The notes beneath the pieces are model-generated. The model had not been told where the DNA came from and did no database searches. It saw nothing but the letters and a program-made list of their open reading frames with translations. 64,000 nt of DNA from Chionoecetes opilio (Eukaryota; Arthropoda; Malacostraca; Decapoda; Majidae). Below, piece by piece: positions 12,335 through 23,899 of this stretch. Position 1 is the first letter of the stretch; each line of letters opens with the position of its first letter. Position numbers and translations under genes: made by a program. The stretch lies in the NCBI GenBank assembly GCA_016584305.1, contig JACEEZ010018888.1, positions 98,940-162,939 of the forward strand. Reading direction: 5' to 3'.

Positions 12335-13707
12335 TATTTAAGAACATAAGAAAATAAGAAAATAAGGAAGCTACAAGAGGCCGTGAGACCTACACGAGGT
12401 AGTTCCTGTTACTTAACTCTACCTATATCCACCTCTCTTCCCCATCCATGAATTTATCCAGACTCCTTTTACAGTAAAGATCCCAATAGACTCCGCATTG
12501 ACCACCTGACGACTTAGTCCATTCCAATCATTCACCACCCTATTTCTGAACCAGTTTCTCCCAATTTCCTTTTTAAATTACGCTTTTCCAGCTTGAATCC
12601 GTTACTTCTTGTTCTACCCTGCTTACTAGCCATAAGAACTTTTCCTACGTCGCCTATATTGTATCCCTTTATCCACTTAAAAACTTCTATCAGATCACCC
12701 CTTATTCTACGCCTCTCGAGTGAGTGTAAATTTAATAGTTTCAATCTTTTCTCATAACTAAAGTTACGCATCCCATGAATCATTTTGGTCATCCTTCTCT
12801 GCACTGATTCTAACAAGGCAATATCCATCCTGTAATACGGAGACTAAAACTGAACCGCATAGTCTAGGTGAGGTCTGACTAGAGCCAAATAAAGCTTTAG
12901 AATAACCTCAGCACTTCTACTTTTAACACTCCTGGTAATAAATCCTAACACCCTGTTGGCTCGATTTCTAGCCTCAATACATTGATTCCTAGGACGGAGG
13001 TCTGAGCTTACCCGCACTCCCAGATCTTTCTCACCCTCTGATCTTTTCAGCGATACATTGCGTATGGTGTACCTATTACCAGGATTTTTCCTACCAACAT
13101 TCATTACGCTACAATTATCGATATTAAATTCCATCTGCCATCTATCTGCCCACTCATTTAATTTATCTAAGTCTCCTTGCAAAATATTTACATCAGACTG
13201 TGATCTAATAATCCTACCTACCTTAGTATCATCCGCAAACCTGCTGATATCACTACTAATCCCACTATCCAAGTCGTTGATGTAAATCAAAAATAGTAAT
13301 GGACCTAAAACAGACCCTTGTGGAACCCCACTCGTTACCTGCCCCCATTCAGATTTAGAACTATTAATTGTAACCCTTTGTTGCCTATCACTTAGCCAAG
13401 CTCTAATCCAACGAAGAACCTTCCTATCTATTCCATGAGCCTTAACCTTATTTAAGAGTCTACCATGTGGCACCTTGTCGAATGCCTTACTAAAGTCCAG
13501 GTATACTATATCATAATCCTCATCATTATCTGCTGTTTCATAGACTTTCCTATAAAAACTCAATAAATTAGTGAGACATGATTTACCTTTGGTGATCCCA
13601 TGTTGTGAATCATTTACCAAACTATGCTTTTCAAGATGCTCTCTAATGTTTTTTGCAATAACAGATTCCAATAATTTACCTACCACTGACGTCAGGCTAT
13701 GTACTAT
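12335..13707 (-). mobile_element. CR1/Jockey-type LINE, 5'-truncated
   Basis: A minus-strand non-LTR retrotransposon covering the reverse-transcriptase domain, C-terminal region and 3' UTR. It ends in the conserved GGCCTCTTGTAGCTTCCTTA block and a TATTTTCTTATTTTCTTATG tail near 12340. The 5' boundary is where RT similarity stops near 13707, typical of incomplete target-primed reverse transcription. The same family supplies the copy at 29938-31086 and 3' fragments at 3901, 15200 and 31125. Clade assignment rests on RT motifs and is approximate. Confidence 0.88.
12430..13706 (-). pseudogene. LINE reverse transcriptase, near-intact
   Basis: The frame is open from about 13706 and has no true ATG at its head (the first 'Met' at 13686 is GTG), as expected for a 5' truncation. 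From 13686 the motifs are YLDFSKAFD (residues 62-70), [13 protein letters not shown] (120-132) and the catalytic FADDT (about 150-154), then the thumb and C-terminal domain. Damage is light: one TGG-to-TAG stop near 12846, before the SPYYRMDIALL segment, and one frameshift near 12565. After that the C-terminal residues (NDWNGLSRQVV) continue in another frame. This enzyme would prime reverse transcription at nicked target DNA. The light damage suggests a young insertion. Confidence 0.85.
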
Positions 13708-14553
13708 ATGTATATGTTCTTACCTTAATACATTTTCTCATGATTGAGTCAGGCTCTTGGGATCCTGTATTACTTAGTCATTTTATCACATATTTCTTTA
13801 AAAGTGTGAATGCTATCTGCACACTCAACATCAGCTGGCAGTTTGGTTCGTTTCTCTAATACGTATTTTGGGAAGCAATGCTTCCTAGCTTCTTATCTCC
13901 TCTTGTTTTCTAGTTTCTTACTGTGTTGTTTTATTCTGTTTATTGCATGGCTTATGAAATATTTGTCAATTTCCTCTATGTTGGGTCATTTTGACAAGTT
14001 AGGGAAGGATGTGAAAGGAAACACGGATGTACTGAGGTTAAATAAAAGTCACCTCATTACATCTGTGTTTTCTTTCACCTTCTCCAATTTGCTATTTATC
14101 TGTCACATTTAAACTTTTCACGTTCACATCTCCACAACTCGCGTCGGCAACCAGTCACGACTTGCTGAGTAATCCAGTCGGTGCCGACTGCAGCTGATTT
14201 TGGGGGGGCTGAAGCTCCAAAATCAGCATGGTTGGCTTGGGTTGCCGTAGTTAGGCGACTAGTCAGCGATTGTCGGCGATAGCCGCGGACAGTCGCAGAC
14301 TAAAACTAATTTAACCACCAATATTGGGTTGCCGACGACAGTAGCTGCAAGACAACAACCACGGTTGTCGTCATTCTGCAACTGTTCCCAGCCATGCTGC
14401 GACTGACGCCGAGTGATTGTAGATGTGGGCAGCGCAGCTGGCCCATCACCCACACATCACTTTTCAACCTGCGCTTGTGTAGTGAAGCACGCCAGCGATG
14501 TCGGTCACACTGTTGTCCACACACTTGCCCACTTTGACTAGGCCACAAATACT
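13708..14553. other. No gene; hairpin and GTCGGC-rich stretch
   Basis: Contains a 68-bp hairpin at 14011-14078 and, from about 14140 to 14420, several interspersed inverted copies of motifs such as GTCGGC, GTTGCCG and CGACTG. This looks like a decayed transposon end region. No coding sequence is recognised. Confidence 0.5.
14011..14078. repeat. 28-bp-arm hairpin
   Basis: GTGAAAGGAAACACGGATGT at 14011 pairs with ACATCTGTGTTTTCTTTCAC ending at 14078. The arms extend inward to CTGAGGT/ACCTCAT, leaving a loop of about 12 bases. Two or three mismatches. Confidence 0.8.
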
Positions 14554-15299
14554 TACCATAAATGGTGGCGTACAAGTCGACTCTTTGACCCTGAAAAAAT
14601 CTCACCAAAACTAGGGGTCGACTTATACGGCAAGAATAAAATACGAACCTTTACTACCGAGTGGCAAACAAGTGGATCGGCACTACTAACAATCGCTGTA
14701 CACCACTTACCGTAACTCCAGCAGGTTACCACAAATATTTCCCACTAAAACTTGTGTTCGGTGAACTTACTTAACATATTTAACTCACAGATTAATATAT
14801 AAGTAATAAAATAATAATATAAATTAGTTTATATCAACACAAAACCATAGGCTGTTTCCAACAGCTGATACACAGATTGTAAACAACTGACCGGAATGCC
14901 ACTGAACCGAAGCGGCCAATCAGACAACTACAACAACAACTGCCTGGCTGCTCGCCGAGCGCCAGCGCTGTCCGCTCAACTCATCGTACCTCACACTCTA
15001 ACAATACAACTGGTAATTCTGATCTACAAATATATCATGACCATACACTACGGGGGTAAAGACTTTGTAAGCTTTGGCCTACCAGTAGCATACCGTATTT
15101 TTGAGATCGACTTAAACGGCAAGTATAGTCAGTATAGGCCTAACCCGCAATCTTGAGCTAATAATCATGAGGTCGACTTGTATGCCTGGTCAACTTATAC
15201 ATAAGAACATAAGAAAATAAGGAAGCTACAAGAGGCTGTGAGGCCTACACGTGGTAGTTCCTGTTAAAATATAATACTAATACGCCGCCATTTACGGTA
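14554..15299. mobile_element. TIR element (MITE), with nested LINE tail
   Basis: Ends TACCATAAATGGTGGCGTAC (14554) and, inverted, TACCGTAAATGGCGGCGTAT (complement of 15280-15299) match at 17 of 20 positions. Subterminal motifs GTCGACTT and its complement recur several times. At about 15200-15266 a 3' fragment of the CR1-type LINE interrupts the right part. No transposase is recognised. The target duplication is unclear. Confidence 0.7.
15200..15266 (-). mobile_element. CR1/Jockey-type LINE 3'-end fragment (nested)
   Basis: ACATAAGAACATAAGAAAAT followed by the AGGAAGCTACAAGAGGC block is the complement of the LINE 3' UTR and tail. It is only about 67 bases long and sits inside the MITE at 14554-15299. 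Confidence 0.85.
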
Positions 15300-15625
15300 T
15301 GTGCCTCCTAATGTTATTAATTGAACACAATAACTACGACATGGTGATAACAATCGCCAAGGCACTAAAGATACTGCGGAAGCAGTATAGTGCTAAAGAT
15401 ACTGCACTAAAGATACTGCTCTATTTATAGTGGATAACAAGTGCTTGTGGGCCCTTCGGACCCATGTATTGATGTTTGTAGTATCAGTATATATTAGACA
15501 ACATGTGATTGCAAACTCCAATCGTGATGTTGCTGTCGTTGGTCACTGGTCAAAGTACCTCGGGGTAGACCACGTTCCGTGTGATTCCAACCCTTTGTGT
15601 TCCGTGTGATTCCAACACACACACT

Positions 15626-16073
15626 CACACACGCACACAAGAGAATACAAAGAGCAGCCACAAAAATGGCTCCAAGCCTGAGAGATTTAACATATGAAAA
15701 AATACTTTCAAGACTAAAACTCCCAACACTTGAGAAAAGAAGAGAAAGGGGAGATTTTATAGCAGTGTATAGAGCATCAATGGGTCTTGAAAAAATTGAT
15801 AGAAATGATCTGTTTGTGTGGGACGACAGAAGTACAAGAGGTCATGAGAAGAAATTGAAAAGGACAACATGCAAGAGGGATATAAAAAAATACAGCTTCC
15901 CGTATAGAAGCATAGAAGCCTGGAACAACCTTGATGCAAAAGTGATTAATGCAAGAAGTATTCAGGACTTCAAAGGCAAACTGGATAATAGTAGATTTGG
16001 AGACGGGACAGTACGAGCATAGCTCTTTTCCTGTATGTTACAACTAGGTAAACAACTAGGTAAATACAAACGT
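15626..16073 (+). pseudogene. Second LINE type: RT C-terminal end and 3' tail
   Basis: The plus-strand frame, open from about 15597 to the stop at 16022, carries the post-RT C-terminal signature of Jockey/CR1-like LINEs. It has IQRAATKMAPSLRDLTYEK, then LKLPTLEKRRERGDFIAVYR, then a tryptophan-containing EAWNNLD segment. Only this 3' ~130 codons is present, so it is 5'-truncated. The copy ends in repeated CAACTAGGTAAA units (16040-16070), a family-specific tail unlike that of the LINE at 12.3 kb. The frame is undamaged. Confidence 0.8.
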
Positions 16074-16284
16074 CCATGAGTCTACTGAGTTTGTGGAATG
16101 CGGCAAGACGTTACCGCAGAGTTTTCCTGTAATCTAATGCTCCTAAAGTGTTTTTAGCCCAAAACCCCCCTTCAAAATGATTCAATTGACATGGGACCAG
16201 GCCGCTTATCACCTACGATTTATTTGCGATTTTTTGAGCCTACTCTCATCAAAATTGAATTTATATTTTCGGCTACCCATAACA

Positions 16285-16430
16285 GACAGACAGACAGACA
16301 CACACACACACGGCTACTCCTATAGTATATTAGATGATGACGATAATAAAAAAAATAATAATCTCAATAAATATCTCAAAAAGTTCCGCATTTCTTCTCT
16401 CTCTCTCTCTCTCTCTCTCGCGCTCCGTCA
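16285..16430. repeat. Microsatellites (GACA)n, (CA)n and (CT)n
   Basis: Short GACA/CA tract at 16285-16312 and a CT tract at about 16395-16420. Confidence 0.9.
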
Positions 16431-16433
16431 AAC

Positions 16434-16461
16434 GCGTGGGAAAGATCGATCTTTCCCACGC
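16434..16461. repeat. Perfect 28-bp palindrome
   Basis: A uninterrupted self-complementary sequence, GCGTGGGAAAGATC followed by its complement GATCTTTCCCACGC, centred on ATCGAT. It could be a cruciform or a head-to-head junction. No element boundary is otherwise visible. Confidence 0.9.
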
Positions 16462-16779
16462 TAAAATAACACGTGCTCCAGTCGCAGCATGGCCCCGACC
16501 AGGCTTGGACCCTTCGGCGACGAGTCCCAGCACGGAGCCGACTTTTTCTGTAATTTTTTTTCCTTTTTCCTGAAGTTGTCATATTACTGATATTTTTGGA
16601 TAAATGAAGGTTTGTCTTCCTGACCCTATATATTATGATATATAAAACAATATATAAATACTGTAAATATAAAGAAAAAACTGAATTGAATTAATATTTC
16701 AAACAGCTAAATAAAATGGTATAGGTACAGTAAATGACAGGTACACTAATTATGTGGACTTGCTTAAGAATTTTAACTT

Positions 16780-16862
16780 TTTAGCAGTTCAACTTATTCT
16801 GCAATGGACAATAAACGATGTTTGTTTTCTACGGCACTTCATTTACTCACTGAATCCATGGT
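16780..16862 (-). pseudogene. Tigger-like transposase start, relic
   Basis: On the minus strand a decayed version of the N-terminus seen at 21945 is readable: ATGGATTCAGTGAGTAAATG aligns to the start of that frame, with stops where the better copy has sense codons. Only the first part of the DNA-binding region remains. Confidence 0.6.
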
Positions 16863-17004
16863 TGGGGCTATACATAAACAAATTACCAGTGAACAAATTA
16901 CCCCAAGTAAAACCCCAGCTATCCGGTATTCAACTGTCAGGAAAGCTCAAGCGATAGAATTTTGTTTAAAGAGAAAATATATAAACAAGATAATATTAGG
17001 CGTC

Positions 17005-18090
17005 TAGAACCAAAGGGGCATCCGTGCCATTTTTACGGTTTTGAGTTATGGGTAGTGTAATACAAGCACAATCCTCCTCTTTCGAATAGTTTAGGTGGCC
17101 AAGGGAAAATCAACCATCAAGAGGGTGTATCGAGGGATCAAAAAAAAGTTATTTTTCTGGCGCCAGGCGTTCAAGAATGTTTGATCTGTGAGAGTCAAGG
17201 GGGCCTGCGGCTGACAGGGGTGCGAGAATGTCCGATCTATGAGAGCTACATGGGCCCGCGTCTGAACCAATGGGAGTGCTCGCTGACGCCCCGTCTCGCT
17301 CCCAGCCAATCACAGCGCAGTCCATTTTTAAATCCTCCGTTGTAAAGGTCTCGTCACTAGCTATCTCGTTATGTAGCTATCTCAGTAAACCTCATTCTTA
17401 AGTACCCTTAGGCAGTAGCACTCTCCAAGGAAAAGCTTAATGACCTTAAAGAACTAATGAAACTTGTAAAAACGGACTACAAGCACTTCTTCATGAAACT
17501 TATTGAGGAATAGGAGGAGTTGGCACAGCAGGGGGGCGTGGCCGGGGCACAGCAGGGGGCGTGGCCGGGGCTGGCGACAATGACCCTGAAGCCGACTTCT
17601 GTGACTATGAACACCCCCTCAGGCCAGATAAGCACAACACCTGGTGCTCTGGATAAGTGAACAGATTTATATATAAAAAAACAAATCATTTTAATTTCAA
17701 GTGTCAAAACTTCATAAAATTATATAAAAACTAGTAAAAAAAAAATGATGTAATTTTTTTTATTGATGAAACTGAAAATGATTTTTATTTTTCATGAAAT
17801 ATTACTAATATGAATATTTTTTATTTGTTTTCAGTTTTATACTTTTATATCTTAGGTAGGTACGCTAATAATACACGTTTTTATATCTATCTATCTGTAT
17901 ATCTATCTATCTACCGATCTATCTTTATATATTTTTTTAATGTGTTAAGTTTTTCGAGAGGATTCCATTGGTGTATAACATGTCAATGTTTGTCTCTCCC
18001 TTATCAAGTAGTGATATAAATAAAGTTGGAAAACTTTAAGCCTAATTATCTCGAAACTTACTTTTGGCGCGGAGGCCCCTTTGGTTCTTA
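17005..18090. mobile_element. TIR transposon of unknown superfamily
   Basis: The ends AGAACCAAAGGGGCATCCG (about 17006) and, inverted, AGAACCAAAGGGGCCTCCG (complement of 18072-18089) match nearly perfectly. It interrupts a minus-strand LINE fragment that starts right after its right end. A plus-strand stretch at 17418-17511 encodes a lysine-rich helix-like segment (KEKLNDLKELMKLVKTDYKH) ending in a stop. This could be the tail of a transposase, but I cannot assign it. Two copies of a GGCACAGCAGGGGGCGTGGC-type unit lie at 17523-17570. Confidence 0.7.
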
Positions 18091-18780
18091 CACATGTTGG
18101 ATAACAGAAATCTACCACCCTATTTAGGTGTCCAAGTCCCGAACATCTTTTATGGCACCACTTGTCACATCCCTTGCAAATAATAGAATTTACTTCCACT
18201 CCACTACCGCACACTCCACAGAGAAACCTTCCCACTTGTATATTTTACTCTATTTTCTTGCCTGTTTCCATCATCTTCATCTTGGCCATATTCACCTTCA
18301 GACCTGTTCTCTCCATTGCTTGCTTCCAATATATAAATCTCTTCTCAACTTCCTTTGTCTCAGCTGTCAAGACTAAATCATCTGCATATACCAGCTCCCA
18401 TGGATTTCCTGTTCTGCACTCCCTCGTGGCTTCTTCCATCACTACCACAAACAAAAGAGGATTGAGAACTGAGCCTTAATGCACTCCCACTCATATCTAC
18501 CTCTCACCTCTCTTCTCTTAGCTAATTCTATTTTCTGATTCTTATATCCATTACTCTCCAGTAGAAACTGGCCTTCTCCTTTGTTCTCTGGTCGTTTTTT
18601 TCCTTGGTCTCTTGTAATAGTTCATTTATCTTAGCTTCTTTCTCTTCATTTGTATCTTTACTTATCAATACTGCTTTAGAAGATCTTTTTCTGCCAACTT
18701 CAATGTCTTGTTAATGATATCATTAACCATAATTTGGGATCGAAATTTAACTTCTGTGGTCTTCCTCTTTAAATTTATCC
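18091..18780 (-). pseudogene. LINE fragment: RT followed by PHD-like zinc finger
   Basis: On the minus strand, 18454-18245 holds the RT catalytic block (ELVYADDLVL, then KQAMERTGLKVNMAKMKMM). From 18235 a cysteine/histidine module (CGVCGSGVEVN...CKGCDKWCHKRCSG) follows. RT followed by such a finger is typical of a LINE group found in invertebrates. Stops and frameshifts separate the parts, and the 3' side is cut by the TIR element at 18090. It belongs to neither LINE family above. Confidence 0.75.
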
Positions 18781-18960
18781 CGTGTGTGTATGTATGTGTT
18801 TGATTTAATTGATCTCCCTAATGTCTAACCTTATATCACACCTTCAATATGTTTGTCTACATTAGTCTTTATCATGTTTGTAAAAAATATATATATATTA
18901 TTTGTGTGCCTATGTACGAGTTACTCCACAACCCCTCATTGACAAGTTTTTCTTGTGCAG

Positions 18961-19036
18961 GTTGGGGTCACAGATGATCTCTACAACTTCCTGCATGACT
19001 TGTGGCTCCAGAATGCACCTATTGGAGAACTCTTCT
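18961..19036 (+). other. Candidate terminal exon (unidentified gene)
   Basis: A good splice acceptor (pyrimidine-rich tract ending TTTTTCTTGTGCAG at 18960) is followed by a compositionally normal 25-codon open stretch, [22 protein letters not shown]..., ending in TGA at about 19036. I do not recognise the protein. The claim rests only on the acceptor and on the globular-looking, non-repetitive peptide. A longer frame in another phase continues to 19252, so a frameshifted pseudogene is the main alternative. Confidence 0.25.
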
Positions 19037-19255
19037 GAGCGTAAAGTGCCCCACAGTCACCCCAAGGTTAAATGTATCCTCAAGGAAAAGGTCACCACCA
19101 GTCACCAACTGCTGCCATCTATGACAGAACACTTGAAATCAGTCATTCCAGAGGACTGCACACTAGTTACCAGAGATATATTAGATCACTTGATTATCAT
19201 GTTAGGTACACAAATATGTGCGATCACCATAACTTTTAATCAAAGTTTATAAACT

Positions 19256-19885
19256 ACTGTAGATATGAATATTGAAAGAGTGGACAAATTTAAGTACTTA
19301 GGATCACACTTAACAGAGGTGAATAGAGGAAAAGATAATAGTTTCAGATGGAGATAGAAATAGATGTTATGACAGTTTACTGAAAGTATTTAAAGAAATA
19401 TTTATCATAATAGCGACAAAGCTATAAATGAGTTATTATGGGATGTGAAATGTCACCTCTTACAAAAGAATTGGAGAAAACACCATTCTAAAAAGATTCA
19501 CTGGTCCCGTCTATGTTGCTATATTACAAAAATGGAGAAGACACAATAGATAAATAAGAGATTTAACAACGCCCATCCATTGTAGACCTTGTCAGAGAAA
19601 GGCGAGTAAGATTGGCTAGCCTTGTGGCCAGAATGAATGAGATTGGCTAGCCACATAGCCAAAATTAATGAGATTGACTGACCAATAAGAGTTTAATTGG
19701 GACAGCCAATTGGAAGACAGCCTATTGGAACACCAAGCAGATGATGAATGGAAGTGTTCCATGAAGATATCCTGATGGCTAGGGTGACCATGCTTGCTGA
19801 GTGGATGGAGATGGCACAATCAAGGGAGGAATGGGCGGGACTCTCAAGAGTGAAATTGGGACAACATGTGGCACCAGTTTCACTG
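19256..19885 (+). pseudogene. Degraded LINE C-terminal region (RTE-like)
   Basis: On the plus strand, DMNIERVDKFKYLGSHLTE near 19265 is the conserved 'KYLG' block that follows the RT catalytic core of RTE-type LINEs. At about 19800-19870 WMEMAQSREEWAGLSRVKLG resembles the tryptophan-rich end of such proteins. Many stops and frame changes lie between. The 5' parts are missing. Confidence 0.6.
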
Positions 19886-20289
19886 AAGTGAGTGAACGAG
19901 ATAAATATGCAACTAATTCAAGTTTCTTGCCATGTGTGAACAAAACAACTTATGATCAAGATGCAGCACTCAAGGTGGTTAACTTCAAAAAGCCTGGTGC
20001 TCTATGCTTATAGGGTGACAGTGGTTTGGGCAGAATGTATGGTCTTACCCTCTTTAGAGCAATTAGAGATGTAGGTGATATTGTAACTTATATTATATCA
20101 TATTTACTCTTCAAACAAACCAGTAGACCACAATGAATATGCCACACCCACAAAGACAGTACATCCACTACTTGCATAAAAAACAATGCATACCAAATTT
20201 ACATGGACTGTCCAATGCATATGTTCTTGGTAGTTAAATAGTATATAGTGAGTTTAGATAATATGGTATGGTTTTAAGCACAATATATT

Positions 20290-20426
<137 letters not shown>

Positions 20427-20903
20427 ACAGGTTGCCCATCACTAATCCGGCAACCACGGGACATTAGGACTGCCGGATTTTCGAAATTTCCGGATTATTA
20501 CCGAATTGTTCTAAAACTGAAACACATTTTTCCATAAAAAACTATATAAAATCGATTAATCCGTCCCTGACCCTCAAAATAAAGACCTTTTTTTACAAAA
20601 ATGAAAATTAAACTAACCTAACCCCCCCATTTTGACTCGCTCACTAACCTAACCTAATCCCACGCTTTAACCTCCTAACTAAAGCCAAATCTGCATTAAA
20701 TAAGTGTCCGCGGTAAGGGAAGAACAGAGGTAATGCAGGTCACAAGAGGAAGAAGAGTGAGGCGCACGTAAACCCTTGTCTCTCGCCTCCCTATAAACAA
20801 CATGTCATTATCTCCAAAAGTAATGATTTGAGACAGAAGCTCATAGAGAAAATGTTTCCTAGAATCCAATAAGATAAACAGAAACCAAACTCCCAATTGT
20901 GTA

Positions 20904-21364
20904 CCGTAGATAACACTTTAGTCGCCAGCTGCAATAAAGTCGCCAGCCGCCAAATATTACGAATTATAGCATCACAACTGATGTGTATGTGCCACTGAAG
21001 ATGATACACAGTAGTTTATAACATGACTGTATAATCTACTCTGTTTCAGTGTTGTTTTATGCTTTGTATCTGCAAGTATATACGGTTTCAAATTTCGCTA
21101 CTCGGTTTTTTTCCGGGCGACGACTACGGCGGAAGGACACTCATAACATACCTTAGTGTTGGTCGCCACTCTGTTGATATTTTTGTAATTTGTTCATTTA
21201 TAGCCATACTATGACACAGATGAAGGCACAAATTGACACACTCTCCAGATAGCCCCTTCTAACCTTCCTGAAATCATGGATGTAGAAATGTAAGTACTAT
21301 TAACACCACCACACGTCTGTAAATCGAAAAAAAGTTGTCTTGGCGACTTTAGTGTTATATACGG
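20904..21364. mobile_element. Mariner-type MITE, 461 bp (nested)
   Basis: The ends CCGTAGATAACACTTTAGTC and, inverted, CCGTATATAACACTAAAGTC sit between TA dinucleotides (20902-20903 and 21365-21366). The interior matches, in opposite orientation, the outer element at 34211-36022 (for example the block with ATCCATGATTTCAGGAA). No coding capacity. Confidence 0.85.
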
Positions 21365-21599
21365 TAGGGAGTTTCGGTCCAAGTGTAAACTAGTACCGAA
21401 ATAAAGCACAACACATGAAAATTCGTCAAAATCAAAGAGCAGTTCGTAGCGGTTGTTTACTAAGTGAAGGCCGCGGCGAGACTGACCGTCACTGACGCGC
21501 ACAGTTGCCAAGTAGCTTGTTCGGCAACCGAGTTATCGTACGGCAACCGGTGCAATTATGAGTTTGAAATTCTGTTCGTGAACCGAATTGTTCGAAAAG

Positions 21600-21945
21600 G
21601 GAGACGTTCGAAACCCGAAGTTTGACTGTATATATCAACACCTTCACTTACACGAAGATTAAACCAGGTTATCAGCACTTGGTCCAGATCAGAACTTTGT
21701 CCTTCTGTCATTGACTTCCTTACAAACATCTGCTTTTTTTTTATCCACTGTCAGTAAAGAACTTTAGCACTTTTTCTTTCTGATTTTTTATATCATAGAC
21801 TGTTGAAGACCCAATGCCGTACATTTCATAAACACTTCGCACAGACACACCACTATCACTGTCAAGTTAACAGTTCAACTTTCTCTGCGATCGACAACGA
21901 GCGATGTTTGCGTTTTACGCCACTTCTTTTACTCGCCGAATCCAT
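21600..21945 (-). pseudogene. Tigger/jerky-like transposase N-terminus, broken
   Basis: On the minus strand, ATG at 21945 begins MDSASKRSGVKRKHRSLSIA, then a first HTH. After a frameshift comes SVRSVYEMYGIGSSTVYDIK, the recognition helix of the CENP-B/psq domain, and then the second HTH (DLDQVLITWFNLRVSEG). At least two frameshifts or stops break it. In the family this region binds the TIRs. The catalytic domain downstream is not recognisable. Confidence 0.75.
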
Positions 21946-22184
21946 GATGGGACTATACAGCAGCAGATTTTAACAATTACGGCAAATAAATGAGAAGGAA
22001 TACCTGTTTGCTGTCGGAAGCGTGAGCATACAGCTGATTCTGGGTACAGCGCCATCAAAACAAACGGCGCCTCCCGAAAACAGTGGCGCGCCAACCTGGG
22101 AAATTTGAAACTGCTCTTCGAAATTCATGCTGGAAAACTAATGGAACCGGAATATTGATTGCCGGATTAGTGATGGTCAACCTG

Positions 22185-22320
<136 letters not shown>

Positions 22321-22329
22321 AGAATAGTT

Positions 22330-23899
22330 GTAGTGTACAGGATTTGAGTCAAGCTCATGGTGTCTTGTCTCCATATTTACTTTTATCCTGTTTCGTCTGA
22401 AAATCATGGACGTTCCTTGTTCATATCACTTTTGTCACAAGTCATTATCAATAGTCAATTCTTCTACTTAGGTAATTAGATTTTTATATTGTTTAAAAAG
22501 CTTTTCTTGAAGATTTAATTGTTGTGATCCTCAACTTTTGCATGTGTGCACATGCAAATTCTGCATTTACTTTTTTCTGCAAAAATGGTGAGGATTTGCT
22601 GAATCGCAAATCTCGCGTAAAGTTTTTATATGTTAAACTGTTTACTTATTATGGAATTTTTTGGCAAAGTACCCCTTTTTTGCTTTTCAATGCCCTTCAA
22701 TTCTATTACTTTGACCACAGAGCAGGTAGAGAAATCACGCTATAATAATACATATATTTGAGCCACAATATGTATATAATTTGTCTTATCACTTTAAGCA
22801 GTGATATAAATACAACTACAAGAATGTCGTGCAATAGGATATGAGATGATTAGCTGAGTAATGAGCGCTGCTAGCTTTAGGCTGAAACCCCATTTGTACG
22901 TAATGTATTATGCGTATTGGGTGTTGATCATAATCACTGATGCGTAGCGCATTCACCGCTTCCCAGCACCATCAGGCATGCATCACACAGCAATTGAGTA
23001 ATGTTGAGAATGTAAGAGCATGCTTTATTTCCTACTTGCTAATGTAGATCAAATAAGAAAAAAAACTTGTGTGCCTGTTAGTGCAGGAAAGTTTTTCTTT
23101 GCCAAGTCAGAGGTAATGAAAAGAAAGGAAAAGTTGTTGGCTGCGATACTAACCCAAGTGAGATATCATCTGCGGCTGAATGTTACTGCCTCATTTAAGA
23201 AAGTTTTATCATAGGGGAATGATGAAATAAAACTATATCAGGGTTGTTTATAAACTTATATACCAAGCTGGGTTATGACAACATTAAAAACATCACATCA
23301 CTGAACACCAATGAAGTAAAGGACCACCATTGCAAAGACAAAAGACGTTCGATGTTCAGTCACTTAATCTGACTAATCATGACATGTGAAATAAAAGAAC
23401 AGACTGTGTGCAAGGGCTGCATCACTGATATGTCCCAAATAACTGACTTACTGATGCAACTGCCCACACCAGTCTGACGCGACTGCAAGACAGACAAGAA
23501 TAGGACATCTTGTTACTGGCCATATCGGTCCAATCTAAGATACCAACAATATTTATATACATCTTTACCGAGAACTGGCTAGGTGTAATATAATGATGAT
23601 GATGATGGTTATAATGTTATGATGATGATAATGATGTGATATTTGTTTTAAAATTGTTATTATGATTGTTGGTACTCCTCTTTTCTTCTTCTTCTACTAC
23701 TACTACTACTACTTTTCTTCCTCCTCCTCCTCCTCCTACTGCTACTACGAATTATTTGTTTAGAGGAGGTGGAGGAGGAGAAACGAAGAGATGAAGAAGT
23801 AAAAAAGCAATGTTAGCTGATTTTAGTATTTTTTTCTGTTTATTGTATTTGTTTTTGCCTAATTATTATTGTTATTATCAATGTTATGATTTGTTCCAC
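22330..23899. other. No gene; trinucleotide-rich end
   Basis: Unique-looking AT-rich sequence. At 23580-23640 ATG/GAT repeats and at 23685-23785 CTT/CTA/CTC tracts occur. No protein family recognised. Confidence 0.55.

Larger units (their letters stand above)
20428..22184 (-). mobile_element. Tigger-like (pogo) transposon with nested MITE
   Basis: Ends CAGGTTGCCCATCACTAATC (20428) and, inverted, CAGGTTGACCATCACTAATC (complement of 22165-22184) differ at one position. The match continues as CGGCAA. Both sides are flanked by TA. On the minus strand a jerky/Tigger-type transposase start is present (21945 leftward). The element carries a mariner-type MITE (20904-21364) and, near 20590-20680, a few TTAGG-like units. 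It is defective: the frame is broken and the DDE domain is not seen. Confidence 0.88.

Noticed and set aside
18245..18479. Plus-strand ORFs at the LINE RT fragment
   Set aside because: The YADD catalytic block is on the minus strand; the plus-strand frames are its shadow.
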